Shown here piece by piece: positions 1 through 8,575 of a DNA stretch of 32,032 nucleotides (position 1 is the stretch's first letter; the number at the start of each line of letters is the position of its first letter). The translations under genes and the position numbers were made by a program. Where the stretch lies: positions 1 through 32,032 of the forward strand of contig CADBCX010000010.1 of the NCBI GenBank assembly GCA_902793245.1, given 5' to 3'. Source of the DNA: an uncultured Eubacteriales bacterium. GTDB lineage: Bacteria > Bacillota > Clostridia > Christensenellales > Aristaeellaceae. Below the pieces are notes generated by a model, which was given only the letters and a program-made list of their open reading frames with translations, ran no database searches and had not been told where the DNA came from.

Positions 1-114
<114 letters not shown>

Positions 115-128
115 TCAATCAGTTATTG

Positions 129-2201
129 TCAGTTGCGTTTGCCGACGACCTTTTCGGCGACGCTCTTGGGCACTTCCTCATAGTGGTCGAACTGCATGGT
201 ATACATGCCGCGGCCCTGGGTGCGGGAGCGCAGGTCGGTGGCATAGCCGAACATTTCGCTCAGGGGAACGAAGCAGTGGACGCTCTGTTCGCCCAGACGG
301 GATTCGATGTTGTCGATGCGGCCGCGGCGGGAGTTGATGTCGCCCACCACGTCGCCCAGGTACTGGTCGGGCACGATGGCTTCTACCTTCATCATGGGCT
401 CCAGCAGCTTTTCGTCCGCTTTTTCCAGCGCGTTCTTGAACGCCATGGAACCGGCGATTTTGAAAGCCATTTCGGAGGAGTCCACCTCGTGGTAGCTGCC
501 GTCGATGACGGCGACCTTGAAGTCCACGACCTCGAAGCCGCCCAGCAATCCGGAGCCTGCGGCTTCCCGGATGCCCGCGTCGATGGGCGCGATGAATTCC
601 TTGGGAATCACGCCGCCGACGATCTTGTTCTCGAACAGGTACCCGGCGCCCGGCTCCTGCGGCTCCATTTCGATGACGCAGTGGCCGTACTGGCCGTGGC
701 CGCCCGTCTGCCGGACGAAGCGCCCTTCGGCGGTGACCTTCTTGGTGATGGTTTCCCTGTATGCCACCTGGGGCTTGCCCACGACGGCTTCCACCTTGAA
801 TTCGCGGAGCATGCGGTCCACGATGATTTCCAGGTGCAGTTCACCCATCCCGGCGATGATGGTCTGGCCGGTTTCCTGATCGGTATAGGTTTTGAAGGTG
901 GGGTCTTCCTCCGCCAGACGCTGCAGCGCGATGGCCATCTTTTCCTGACCGGCTTTGGTCTTGGGCTCGATGGCGACCTGGATGACGGGGTCGGGGAATT
1001 CCATGGATTCCAGCACGATGGGGTGTCCCTCGTCGCACAGGGTGTCGCCGGTGGTGGTCTCCTTGAGGCCCACAGCCGCGGCGATCTCGCCGGAATAGAC
1101 CGTTTCCACGTCCTCGCGGTGGTTCGCGTGCATCATCACGATGCGGCTGAAGCGTTCCCGCTTCTTCTTGGTGGAGTTATAGACGTAGCTGCCAGCGCCG
1201 ATGGTGCCGGAGTAAACACGGAAGAAGGCCAGCTTGCCCACGAAGGGATCGGCGGCGATCTTGAAGGCCAGGGCGGAGAAGGGTTCCTTGTCGTCCGCGT
1301 GGCGGATGACTTCCTTTTCGCCGTCCTTCACGAAGCCGTGCACCGGAGGCACGTCCAGGGGGGAGGGCAGGTACGCCAGCACGGCGTCCAGCAGGGGCTG
1401 CACGCCCTTGTTGCGGTACGAGGTGCCGCACAGCACCGGGGTCAGGGAGCAGGAGAGGGTGCCGACGCGCAGGGCGTTCATGATTTCTTCTTGGGTCAGC
1501 TCTTCGCCGCCCAGGAATTTTTCCATGAGATCGTCGTTCTGCTCGGCAGCCGCTTCCACCATTTCCTCGCGGAGGGCCGTCGCTTCGTCCAGAAGCTCGG
1601 CGGGGATGTCCTCTTCCCGGATATCCTTGCCTTCGTCGTCGTAATAGACCTCCGCCTTCATCTTCACCAGGTCAATGATGCCGCGGAACGTGGCTTCCTT
1701 GCCGATGGGGAGCTGAATCGGCACCGCTTTGGTGCCCAGGCGGGTGCGCATCATATCCACCACGCGATGGAAGTCCGCGCCGGTGATGTCCATTTTGTTG
1801 ACGTAAGCGATGCGGGGAACATGGTATTTATTGGCCTGACGCCAGACGGTTTCGCTCTGGGGCTCCACGCCGCCTTTGGCGCAGAAGACGGCCACAGCGC
1901 CGTCCAGTACGCGAAGGGAACGCTCAACTTCGACCGTGAAGTCTACGTGGCCGGGGGTATCGATCAGGTTGATGCGATAGCCCTTCCATTGGCAGGTGGT
2001 GGCGGCGGAGGTGATGGTGATCCCGCGCTCCTGTTCCTCCTCCATCCAGTCCATGGTGGCCGCGCCCTCATGTACTTCCCCCAGGCGGTGCGTCCTGCCG
2101 GTATAGAACAGGATGCGTTCGCTGGTGGTGGTTTTGCCCGCGTCGATATGGGCCATGATGCCGATATTGCGGACCTTGTCTAACGGGTGACTCCTTGGCA
2201 T
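129..2201 (-). CDS. fusA: Elongation factor G
   Basis: EF-G is the translocation GTPase of translation; it also acts with RRF in ribosome recycling. The product is 690 residues, the normal length. All GTPase motifs are visible: G1 AHIDAGKTT near residue 17, the switch I region [11 protein letters not shown] near 60, G3 DTPGHVDFT near 81, G4 NKMD near 135, and a G5-like region GTSYRNKG near 260. Domains II to V follow without interruption, including the domain IV stretch [10 protein letters not shown]. The ATG has an AGGAGA ribosome binding site. It is the fourth gene of the str operon, between rpsG and tuf. Confidence 0.98.
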   Translation of the reverse strand: MPRSHPLDKVRNIGIMAHIDAGKTTTSERILFYTGRTHRLGEVHEGAATMDWMEEEQERGITITSAATTCQWKGYRINLIDTPGHVDFTVEVERSLRVLDGAVAVFCAKGGVEPQSETVWRQANKYHVPRIAYVNKMDITGADFHRVVDMMRTRLGTKAVPIQLPIGKEATFRGIIDLVKMKAEVYYDDEGKDIREEDIPAELLDEATALREEMVEAAAEQNDDLMEKFLGGEELTQEEIMNALRVGTLSCSLTPVLCGTSYRNKGVQPLLDAVLAYLPSPLDVPPVHGFVKDGEKEVIRHADDKEPFSALAFKIAADPFVGKLAFFRVYSGTIGAGSYVYNSTKKKRERFSRIVMMHANHREDVETVYSGEIAAAVGLKETTTGDTLCDEGHPIVLESMEFPDPVIQVAIEPKTKAGQEKMAIALQRLAEEDPTFKTYTDQETGQTIIAGMGELHLEIIVDRMLREFKVEAVVGKPQVAYRETITKKVTAEGRFVRQTGGHGQYGHCVIEMEPQEPGAGYLFENKIVGGVIPKEFIAPIDAGIREAAGSGLLGGFEVVDFKVAVIDGSYHEVDSSEMAFKIAGSMAFKNALEKADEKLLEPMMKVEAIVPDQYLGDVVGDINSRRGRIDNIESRLGEQSVHCFVPLSEMFGYATDLRSRTQGRGMYTMQFDHYEEVPKSVAEKVVGKRN

Positions 2202-2239
2202 GTAATTGCGTTCTCCTATTTCTAAGAACTTCTTTTCGT

Positions 2240-2272
2240 TAAGCTGCCTCGCGGCGTTTGGCCGCCGTCAGC

Positions 2273-2275
<3 letters not shown>
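2240..2275 (-). other. Hairpin overlapping the rpsG stop codon
   Basis: TAAGCTG at 2240-2246 pairs with CAGCTTA at 2269-2275, and GCGGC at 2251-2255 pairs inside it with GCCGC at 2261-2265. The outer arm contains the rpsG stop codon. No T-run follows on the minus strand, so a simple terminator is unlikely; a translational coupling or mRNA processing role between rpsG and fusA is only an inference. Confidence 0.4.
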
Positions 2276-2928
<653 letters not shown>

Positions 2929-3303
2929 TTACTTCTTGGGACGCTTGGCGCCGTAGAGCGAGCGGCCCTGCATACGCTTCGCAACGCCGGCGGTATCCAG
3001 CGCGCCGCGAATGATGTGGTAACGAACGCCGGGCAGGTCGCGCACACGGCCGCCGCGGATCAGCACGACGGAGTGCTCCTGCAGGTTATGGCCGATTCCG
3101 GGAATGTAGCAGGTACCTTCGATGGAATTGGTCAGGCGGATCCTCGCGATTTTGCGCAGAGCCGAATTGGGCTTCTTGGGCGTGGTGGTTTTCACGCTCA
3201 GGCATACGCCGCGCTTTTGCGGGCACCCTTGCAGGATGGGCGCGGTTGACTTGTTGACAACCTTTTCTCTTCCCTTGCGGATCAACTGATTGATCGTTGG
3301 CAT
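2929..3303 (-). CDS. rpsL: 30S ribosomal protein S12 with Arg88
   Basis: S12 sits at the decoding centre and controls accuracy. The 124-residue product shows the family signatures [32 protein letters not shown] and [12 protein letters not shown]. Lys43, a position where changes commonly cause streptomycin resistance, is intact. At position 88 (Met as 1) the usual lysine of GGRVKDLPG is arginine: the sequence reads GGRVRDLPG, codon CGC. Lys88 to Arg is a classical streptomycin-resistance substitution. The start has an AGGAGGTG ribosome binding site. A hairpin-rich 301-nt spacer separates it from the upstream L7Ae-like gene. Confidence 0.98.
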   Translation of the reverse strand: MPTINQLIRKGREKVVNKSTAPILQGCPQKRGVCLSVKTTTPKKPNSALRKIARIRLTNSIEGTCYIPGIGHNLQEHSVVLIRGGRVRDLPGVRYHIIRGALDTAGVAKRMQGRSLYGAKRPKK

Positions 3304-3604
3304 GGAAGCACCTCCTATATATTTCGGAGCCGGGTTTACGGTCTCCTCCTATAACACCTCCGCAACCCTCGGAGGTATATAGTCAATGTTGCCAATCAAA
3401 TGGACAGGTCCATTTGATTGGATTTGCAGATTTTCCTGTGACGCTGCGCGCCACGGCCGGAAAATCTGAGAGGAATGAAAACTTCCTCCCGCATCGGAGA
3501 TGCTCCGGAAATTTTCTCCTCGGCGCGTACACGCCGCGCCTGCGGATTACAGTCGAAGGCTTCGCCGGCTTTCGACGCATCCGGCAAGTTAGTTTGCCGA
3601 AGGG
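3304..3604 (-). other. Hairpin-packed intergenic spacer in the str operon
   Basis: There is no credible ORF in these 301 nt. At least five inverted repeats occur in tandem: ACCTCCG/CGGAGGT (3356-3362 with 3370-3376), a perfect 14-bp stem with a 2-nt loop at 3392-3421, CAGATTTTCC/GGAAAATCTG (3427-3436 with 3459-3468), an imperfect TCGAAGGC/GCTTTCGA stem around 3553-3578, and CGGCAA/TTGCCG just before 3601. None is followed by a clear T-run. It may be an RNA leader of rpsL or an inserted palindromic repeat. Confidence 0.6.
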
Positions 3605-3865
3605 TCAATCCGCTGTGTGGTTCTTTCTTATCGCTGCGGCGGCGGAAGGCACGTCCACCCGGCAAAGGGCGGCCAGCTCTTCCATGGTGGCCACCAGCCG
3701 GAGGGGGACGCCGTTTGCTTCGGCTTCCTTTTCCACCTGCTGTCTCAGGCGTGGGTCCGCGTCCATGGCGACGAACACCATTTCCGCGTTCCCTTCCCGG
3801 ACTGCGCGCAGCGATTGCCGCACGCCCACCACGCGCATTTCGCGCTTTTTCAGCCGTTCGGGCAC
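3605..3865 (-). CDS. L7Ae-like ribosomal protein (YbxF family)
   Basis: This is a small L7Ae/L30e-fold RNA-binding protein of 86 residues. Bacterial members such as B. subtilis YbxF bind kink-turn RNA motifs. The core AEMVFVAMDADPRL, followed by NGVPLRLVATMEELAALCRVD, matches the family. I chose the GTG start at 3863-3865 because GGAGGG lies 8 nt upstream; the frame stays open further up but has no better site. In many Bacillota this gene lies between rpoC and rpsL. Here it opens the operon and rpoB/rpoC are not next to it. Confidence 0.87.
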   Translation of the reverse strand: MPERLKKREMRVVGVRQSLRAVREGNAEMVFVAMDADPRLRQQVEKEAEANGVPLRLVATMEELAALCRVDVPSAAAAIRKNHTAD

Positions 3866-3929
3866 TTTTTCATCCCTCCGAAGCCGATAAAAAGAACACC
3901 GTTGTCCGCACACGGCAGGCAACTATAGC

Positions 3930-3959
3930 ATATTATCATATAATGCAAGGAATTGTCAA
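3930..3959 (-). promoter_or_regulatory. Promoter of the str operon
   Basis: On the minus strand, TTGACA (3954-3959) is followed after 18 nt by TAATAT (3930-3935), about 65 nt upstream of the L7Ae-like start codon. It is the only good sigma-A type match in the gap, and it indicates the str operon here has its own promoter and does not depend on read-through from rpoC. Confidence 0.7.
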
Positions 3960-4070
3960 CGGTTTTGCAAGAAAAAAGTGAGATAAATTCTTACATTTTT
4001 GTGACCCAAAAACCGGCATGAGCAATCCGGGAAAAGCCAGGCCAGGAAAGACAATTGTGCGAACAGATAA

Positions 4071-4181
4071 AGAGTGCAGAGGTCAGAGTACAGAGTGCAG
4101 ATAATCATGTGTGCGTGATTCGGCCTTCTATCATTGGCCGACCATATAAATCTGTATTCTGTACTCTGAACTCTGTACTCT
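4071..4181 (-). repeat. AGAGTNC heptad palindrome, copy A
   Basis: The left arm (4071-4102) is four heptamers, AGAGTGC, AGAGGTC, AGAGTAC and AGAGTGC, ending in AGAT. The right arm (4150-4181) is the inverted counterpart with four heptamers. The core is 55 nt from AGAT to ATCT and reads AGATTTATATGGTCG on the minus strand, matching copies B and C. A CGGCC/GGCCG hairpin lies inside. The right end is 9 nt from the stop codon of the alanyl-tRNA editing gene. Confidence 0.85.
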
Positions 4182-4190
4182 CTCACGATC

Positions 4191-5354
4191 TCAGCCTTCG
4201 AGCAGCAAAACTGCCTTCTGAACCGCGTCCCCCTCCGCCGCGCTGCCCTGGGCCATGTCGGGCTTGCCGCCGCCGCGCGCGCCGGTGGCGCGGAGCAATT
4301 GCGCCATGTCGGGCTTTGCGTCGATGCCCCGGGCGAATACCAGCATCCGACCCTCTCCCTTGGGGCAGGAGAGCAGGACGATGGCTTCCGGTTCCTTCGT
4401 CAGCTCCGACGCGACTTTCAGCAGGGTGTCATGGTCGGCGAAGGGCAGGTGGGCGGCATAAACATTGCCGCGTTTTCCGGCATTCAGTACACCCAGCGCG
4501 GCCAGAACCAGGCGGCCTTTCATGTCTTTGCGCTGAATCATGGCAGTTTCGCGTTCGCGCTTCAAAGCGTCCAAAGCGCTGTCAAAATCCGCCGACACCG
4601 CCGCCGCCATGTCCCCGGCGCACTGGTACGATTGCCGAAACAGCCTCACCGCCCGCATTCCGGCGACGAAGCACAGGCGCATATTCCCCCGGGATGGGGT
4701 GCAGGAAAGGATTTTAATGGGGCCGATCTGGCCGGTGGTGGCGGGATGCGTGCCGCCGCAGGGCACCATTTCATAATCCCCCATGGCGACGATGCGCACG
4801 TGCTCTGTCACCGTCGGCTTTTTCCGCGCGGGCAGGGCTTCCAGCTCCTCCGGGGAGGGGAACCAGCATCGGATGGGGTCGTCCTGCTGGACGCGGCGGT
4901 TCACCGTATCCTCCAGCATGGCGATTTCCTCGGGGTTCAGATGGGTGCGCCCATCCGGCAGGGTCATGTCGATGGTGCTGTTTTCTTTCCCCAGGTGCAA
5001 GCCGATGGTCACGCCGCCGAACAGCTGCCAGGCCGCGCCCGCCAGCATGTGATCCCCCGCGTGCTGCTGCATGTGGTCAAAGCGCCGCGCCCAGTCGATT
5101 TTTCCGTGCACCCTCTCCCCCACGCTCACCGGGCCGTCCAGCTTATGCCAGACGATGCCATCCTCCACCTCCACGTCGGTGACATGCAACACTCTTTCGT
5201 CCATGCTCCATGTTCCCGTGTCGTATGGCTGGCCCCCGGAGGTGGGATAAAACGCCGAACGATCCAGCGCCGCCCACCCGCCGGCCTTCACAGCAACGAT
5301 TTCCCCGTCGAATTCCGTCAGGTAAGCATCGTCATAATACAGTCGTTCTGTCAT
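4191..5354 (-). CDS. Alanyl-tRNA editing protein, AlaX type with DHHA1 domain
   Basis: Trans-editing enzymes of this family deacylate mischarged Ser- or Gly-tRNA(Ala). The 387-residue product has an AlaRS-like second additional domain. Zinc ligands are visible as HAGDH (His98 and His102) and CGGTH (Cys199 and His203), the HxxxH...CxxxH pattern. The C-terminal part ends with a DHHA1-type glycine-rich motif GARGGGKPDMAQG near residue 360. This is the long AlaX architecture, lacking the AlaRS catalytic domain. The ATG follows AAAGGA at about 10 nt. It has a heptad repeat element directly after its stop and a 21-bp hairpin upstream. Confidence 0.9.
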   Translation of the reverse strand: MTERLYYDDAYLTEFDGEIVAVKAGGWAALDRSAFYPTSGGQPYDTGTWSMDERVLHVTDVEVEDGIVWHKLDGPVSVGERVHGKIDWARRFDHMQQHAGDHMLAGAAWQLFGGVTIGLHLGKENSTIDMTLPDGRTHLNPEEIAMLEDTVNRRVQQDDPIRCWFPSPEELEALPARKKPTVTEHVRIVAMGDYEMVPCGGTHPATTGQIGPIKILSCTPSRGNMRLCFVAGMRAVRLFRQSYQCAGDMAAAVSADFDSALDALKRERETAMIQRKDMKGRLVLAALGVLNAGKRGNVYAAHLPFADHDTLLKVASELTKEPEAIVLLSCPKGEGRMLVFARGIDAKPDMAQLLRATGARGGGKPDMAQGSAAEGDAVQKAVLLLEG

Positions 5355-5415
5355 TTTTCATGAATCCTTTATCCCAGTTTTCTATATTGCCTTTATGGCT
5401 TTCTCGGAAAGGGGT

Positions 5416-5460
5416 GCGGGGGAAACCGTTCTTTGTCCTACAAAGAGCGGTTTCCCCCGC
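5416..5460. repeat. GGGGGAAACCG hairpin, copy 1
   Basis: A 21-nt arm at 5416-5436 pairs with 5440-5460 around a 3-nt loop, with one G-T mismatch. The arm begins GCGGGGGAAACCG and ends TCTTTGT. It lies 4 nt after the stop codon of the serine hydrolase gene. The same sequence occurs again at 23435-23483. There is no T-run after the stem on the minus strand, so it is not a textbook intrinsic terminator. Confidence 0.85.
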
Positions 5461-5464
5461 AAAA

Positions 5465-6589
5465 TTATAAACCTTTATACAGCAAGTCCCGCAGCGTGGG
5501 ATGAATCACGTCGTAGGCGTAGCCGAAGGAGCGGACGTGCATGGCGAAGAAAGCGGACAGGTGGTTCACCGGGTCGATCATGGCCCAGGAGCAAGCCGCG
5601 CCGTCCCAGCCGAATTCGCCCTGCTGGCCCCGGCCGCCCAGGGAGTTATCCACCCGGGTGCGCACACCCAGGCCGTAGGAATAGCCCTTGCGGTTCCAGG
5701 CGTCAAAGCTGGCGCGGGCTTTGGGGCCGAGCTGGTTGGCGCTCCAGAGCTGAATCATCTCGGGGGAAACGATCTTCTTTCCGTCCGCAGAGGTACCGTT
5801 GCAGGCCACGGCGTCCAGGAAGGTGATCAGGTTCTTCACATCGCCGATCAGGCCCGCGCCGCCGCTCTCGTAGTTGGGGGTAAAGCAGAACCAGTTGTCA
5901 TTCGGATCCATGGGAGTGAAGGAGTTGTCCTCATGGTGCATTACCTGCACCGCCTGGCGCTTGCGAAGCTCCGGGGTCAGGGCAAAGGACAGGGTGTCCA
6001 GGCCCAGGGGCGCGAAGATGTTTTCTTGCAGGTATTCGGAGAACTTCTTTCCCGAAACCACTTCAATCACCGCCGCCAGCACGTCGTGGCTCAGACTGTA
6101 CAGAAAATCGTCGCCGGGGTCAAATTCCAGGGGTTCCTTGGCCAGGGCGTCCACGATCTGCCGGGTGGTGGCCTGGCGGTTCGTTTCCTTGAGCACCGCT
6201 TTGATGGATGGCGCTTCCAGGTTGTAGTTCAGGCCGCTCTGCATGCTCATCAGGTGCCGGATGGTCATCACCCTTTTGGCGGGACGCACGGCGTCCCCGT
6301 CCTTTACGGTCATGTTCTGATAAGCGGGCAGGTAATCGCTCACCGGGTCGTCCAGGTTGATTTTGCCCCGCTCGATCAGCTGCATCGCCGCGCAGGTGGT
6401 AAACAGCTTGGTGCAGGAAAACAGCCAGTAAGTGTCGTCCGGTTTCACGGGCTGGGTCTTTTCCGCGTCGCGGAAGCCCGCGCTGTGGCGGTAAAGCTGC
6501 TTGTGGTCCTGGTAAATTGCCATGTCGCACCCCGGCACGCCCAGGGTGGGAATAGCATCCAAATACGCCGTCAGTTCCGTAAAGTCCAT
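5465..6589 (-). CDS. Serine hydrolase, beta-lactamase/esterase fold
   Basis: A 374-residue member of the class C beta-lactamase-like family (serine beta-lactamase, D,D-peptidase or esterase type). The nucleophile motif SxxK is SCTK at residues 58-61. The second motif is Y164-S-L, where true class C enzymes have YxN. The third region is FGWDGAA at 326-332, more like the esterase-type members than a KTG motif. No signal peptide is seen, which argues for a cytosolic esterase or peptidase and not a drug-resistance beta-lactamase. The ATG at 6587-6589 is chosen for its AAGGAG site; an in-frame upstream ATG lies outside the promoter-defined transcript. Confidence 0.85.
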   Translation of the reverse strand: MDFTELTAYLDAIPTLGVPGCDMAIYQDHKQLYRHSAGFRDAEKTQPVKPDDTYWLFSCTKLFTTCAAMQLIERGKINLDDPVSDYLPAYQNMTVKDGDAVRPAKRVMTIRHLMSMQSGLNYNLEAPSIKAVLKETNRQATTRQIVDALAKEPLEFDPGDDFLYSLSHDVLAAVIEVVSGKKFSEYLQENIFAPLGLDTLSFALTPELRKRQAVQVMHHEDNSFTPMDPNDNWFCFTPNYESGGAGLIGDVKNLITFLDAVACNGTSADGKKIVSPEMIQLWSANQLGPKARASFDAWNRKGYSYGLGVRTRVDNSLGGRGQQGEFGWDGAACSWAMIDPVNHLSAFFAMHVRSFGYAYDVIHPTLRDLLYKGL

Positions 6590-6627
6590 GGCTCCCGTCT
6601 CCTTTGTGTTTTGTTTTGCCGCCCTCA

Positions 6628-6656
6628 TGATAGCGCGGTTTTCAGGGGATGTCAAT
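6628..6656 (-). promoter_or_regulatory. Promoter of the serine hydrolase gene
   Basis: Minus-strand TTGACA (6651-6656) and TATCAT (6628-6633) are 17 nt apart, about 40 nt upstream of the chosen start codon. The position rules out the upstream in-frame ATG at 6670 as the start. Confidence 0.75.
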
Positions 6657-6671
6657 TGTGTTTTTCTCATG

Positions 6672-6699
6672 AAAAACGCGCCTGCGAAAAGCAGGCGCG
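6672..6699 (-). terminator. Intrinsic terminator of the MMPL/heptad operon
   Basis: CGCGCCTGC and GCAGGCGCG form a 9-bp GC-rich stem with a 5-nt loop, followed on the minus strand by TTTTT. It lies 20 nt after the stop codon of the heptad-repeat protein. Confidence 0.9.
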
Positions 6700-6718
6700 G
6701 GAAAAGCTCGATCGTGAG

Positions 6719-8428
6719 TTATTGCAGGTCGGTGCGGATGATGTAAACCGTCATGGCTTTCATGCCGTCGGGCCGCAGATCGTAGCCGCCGTTCCGGGCG
6801 TTGTCGCGGGTGGATTCATACAGGCTCAAAGCATTGGGCAGCACTGTTTCCGCCAGGGGCAGCAGCTTTCCGGCAGCGGATTTTTCCGCGTTGGTCAGGG
6901 TGTCTTTCAGGGTTTGGGTACCGTCAGCCTGCAGGGTTTCAGCGCCGGTTTTCAGCTGCGCCGCGCCGTCCTTCAGCTGGGCCATGCCGGCGCAGAGCTG
7001 GTCGGAGCCCGCCGCCGCCTGGGCCACGCCGCCGGTGTAGGCTTTCACGCCCGCTACGAACTGGCTGAGCTGATCCAGCTGATTTTTCAGGCCGGTCAGG
7101 CTGTCGTAAGCGGTTTGGGCCTGGGCGAACTTTTCTTTTACCTCGTCGGAAGCCAGCGCGGTCTGCACCAGGCCTTTGATAACGCCCTGCTGCACCGCGT
7201 TGATTTTCTTTTCCGCCACGGCAGCTTCATATTCCTCGACCGTCATGTTCAGTTTCGCTTTTTCCAGCACGATTTCCATGACCTTCCGCTGCGCCGTTTC
7301 CCGGACGGCTTCGGGGGAAAGCTGGGCCAGCGCGCCGTCCAGCAGCTCGGCGTAGTTTTCCTGGGTCAGGGCGGGCAGGGTGATGCCGGCGGCGTCCAGG
7401 CCGGAAGCGGCAAGCTGTTCATTGGCGGTGTTCAGGATGGCGTCAAAAATCTGGGACGCGCCGCCGTTCAGCAATTCGTTGTTGTCGGTCAACTGCCTGA
7501 GTCCGGCGTTCAGGGCATCGGCACCCTCCGCCGCCTGGTTCATGCCGTCGCTCAGGGCGGCCGCGCCGTCCTTGAGCTGCACAGCGCCGTCGTTCAACTG
7601 GGCGACGCCGTCGTTCAAAGCATTCAGCTTATTCACGATTTCGTTGGCTTTTTCATTCTCCAGGGCAGGCAGCGCGTCGCTGTTTTTCATAGCAGTGAGC
7701 AGAACCCTCAAATCGTCCAGGATTTTGTGGGCGTCCAGGCTGATCTTGCCGTCCACCCGCTGGATCACGGAGTCGATGGGGTCGGCGGTGGTGACGGTCA
7801 TCATCCAGTTGAGCTCCACATGATCCGCATGGAAAGAAGCGGTGAAGGTCTCCGGCAGCTCGATGCCCACCTTCGCGTCCACGCCGGGCACCGCCCAGCC
7901 CACCAGCACCTGCATGCCCATTTCGTTCAGCATGGTGGCGTTGGTCAGCTTCAGGTCGGACACGCCGGTCTGGGGCAGGGGCAGCAGGGATACCGCGATG
8001 GCGGGCACCTGCTGGTTCATCTGATAGGAAACGGTCAGCACCGCCTCGCCGGTCATGTCCTTCAACTGCTGGGCCGTCACTTCCTGGCCGTCCAGGGTGA
8101 TCTTCACGGCGGGCAGGATAGCGGGCAGCTTATCGGAAGTTCCCTGGTAGGTAATGTCCTTGCCGTTGGCTTTCCAGGTCAGGGTTTCCCCGTCCAGGAT
8201 GAAGGTTTCGTCGCCGTCCACGTTTTCAATGTTGGTCAGCATGGTGCGGTCGATGAGTTCTTCCAGCATATCGCCGTTTTCCAGGCGGATGTTGTCCGTC
8301 AGGGTTTTCACATTTCCCTCGGGATCGGCCACGATGAACACCCGTTCATGCTTCGTATTTTCCGCCAGGGCGGATACGCAGCTCAGCGTCATGGTCAGGG
8401 CAAGCAGCACAGCAAACAGCCGTTTCAT
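6719..8428 (-). CDS. Secreted Leu-x-x-Gly heptad-repeat protein
   Basis: A 569-residue protein of unknown function with a signal peptide (MKRLFAVLLALTMTLSCVSALA, probable cleavage before EN). Around residues 285-335 and again around 460-505 it carries 7-residue repeats of the pattern LxxGxxx (for example LNDGVAQ, LNDGAVQ, LKDGAAA, LSDGMNQ). Such repeats occur in YhgE/Pip-type surface proteins and in partners of MMPL exporters, where they are thought to form long helices. No C-terminal membrane anchor is seen. The ATG at 8426-8428 follows GAAGGA. It is the second gene of the exporter operon, separated by 147 nt that contain repeat copy B. Confidence 0.75.
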   Translation of the reverse strand: MKRLFAVLLALTMTLSCVSALAENTKHERVFIVADPEGNVKTLTDNIRLENGDMLEELIDRTMLTNIENVDGDETFILDGETLTWKANGKDITYQGTSDKLPAILPAVKITLDGQEVTAQQLKDMTGEAVLTVSYQMNQQVPAIAVSLLPLPQTGVSDLKLTNATMLNEMGMQVLVGWAVPGVDAKVGIELPETFTASFHADHVELNWMMTVTTADPIDSVIQRVDGKISLDAHKILDDLRVLLTAMKNSDALPALENEKANEIVNKLNALNDGVAQLNDGAVQLKDGAAALSDGMNQAAEGADALNAGLRQLTDNNELLNGGASQIFDAILNTANEQLAASGLDAAGITLPALTQENYAELLDGALAQLSPEAVRETAQRKVMEIVLEKAKLNMTVEEYEAAVAEKKINAVQQGVIKGLVQTALASDEVKEKFAQAQTAYDSLTGLKNQLDQLSQFVAGVKAYTGGVAQAAAGSDQLCAGMAQLKDGAAQLKTGAETLQADGTQTLKDTLTNAEKSAAGKLLPLAETVLPNALSLYESTRDNARNGGYDLRPDGMKAMTVYIIRTDLQ

Positions 8429-8479
8429 GATAATCCTTCTTTCTGAATCATATTTCATAATAGATGGAGGAGAGGAAAA

Positions 8480-8568
8480 AGAGTACAGAGTACAGATTTA
8501 TATAGTGCTCCAAATTGAGTTTCAGCAATGTACAGGCAATACTATCTGTACTCTGCACTCTGTACTCT
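8480..8568 (+). repeat. AGAGTNC heptad palindrome, copy B
   Basis: The left arm has two heptamers AGAGTAC (8480-8493) then AGAT; the right arm (8544-8568) has ATCT followed by three inverted heptamers. The core is 54 nt and begins AGATTTATATAGT, the same 13 nt as copy C. It lies inside the exporter operon, 7 nt after the MMPL stop codon. Confidence 0.85.
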
Positions 8569-8575
8569 AAAGCAA

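Noticed and set aside
3304..3604. tRNA or known riboswitch in the L7Ae-rpsL spacer
   Set aside because: No cloverleaf with CCA-end geometry and no riboswitch core sequence that I recognise was found; only tandem simple hairpins.
4071..4181. CRISPR-like tandem units
   Set aside because: The heptamers are directly adjacent with no spacers and are inverted around a core, so this is not a CRISPR array.
5465..6589. Antibiotic-resistance beta-lactamase
   Set aside because: SxxK is present but the YxN motif and signal peptide are missing, and the third motif is esterase-like, so a resistance call is not supported.
5501..8446. 981-codon plus-strand open frame
   Set aside because: It spans two recognised minus-strand genes, a promoter and a terminator; its translation resembles no family.
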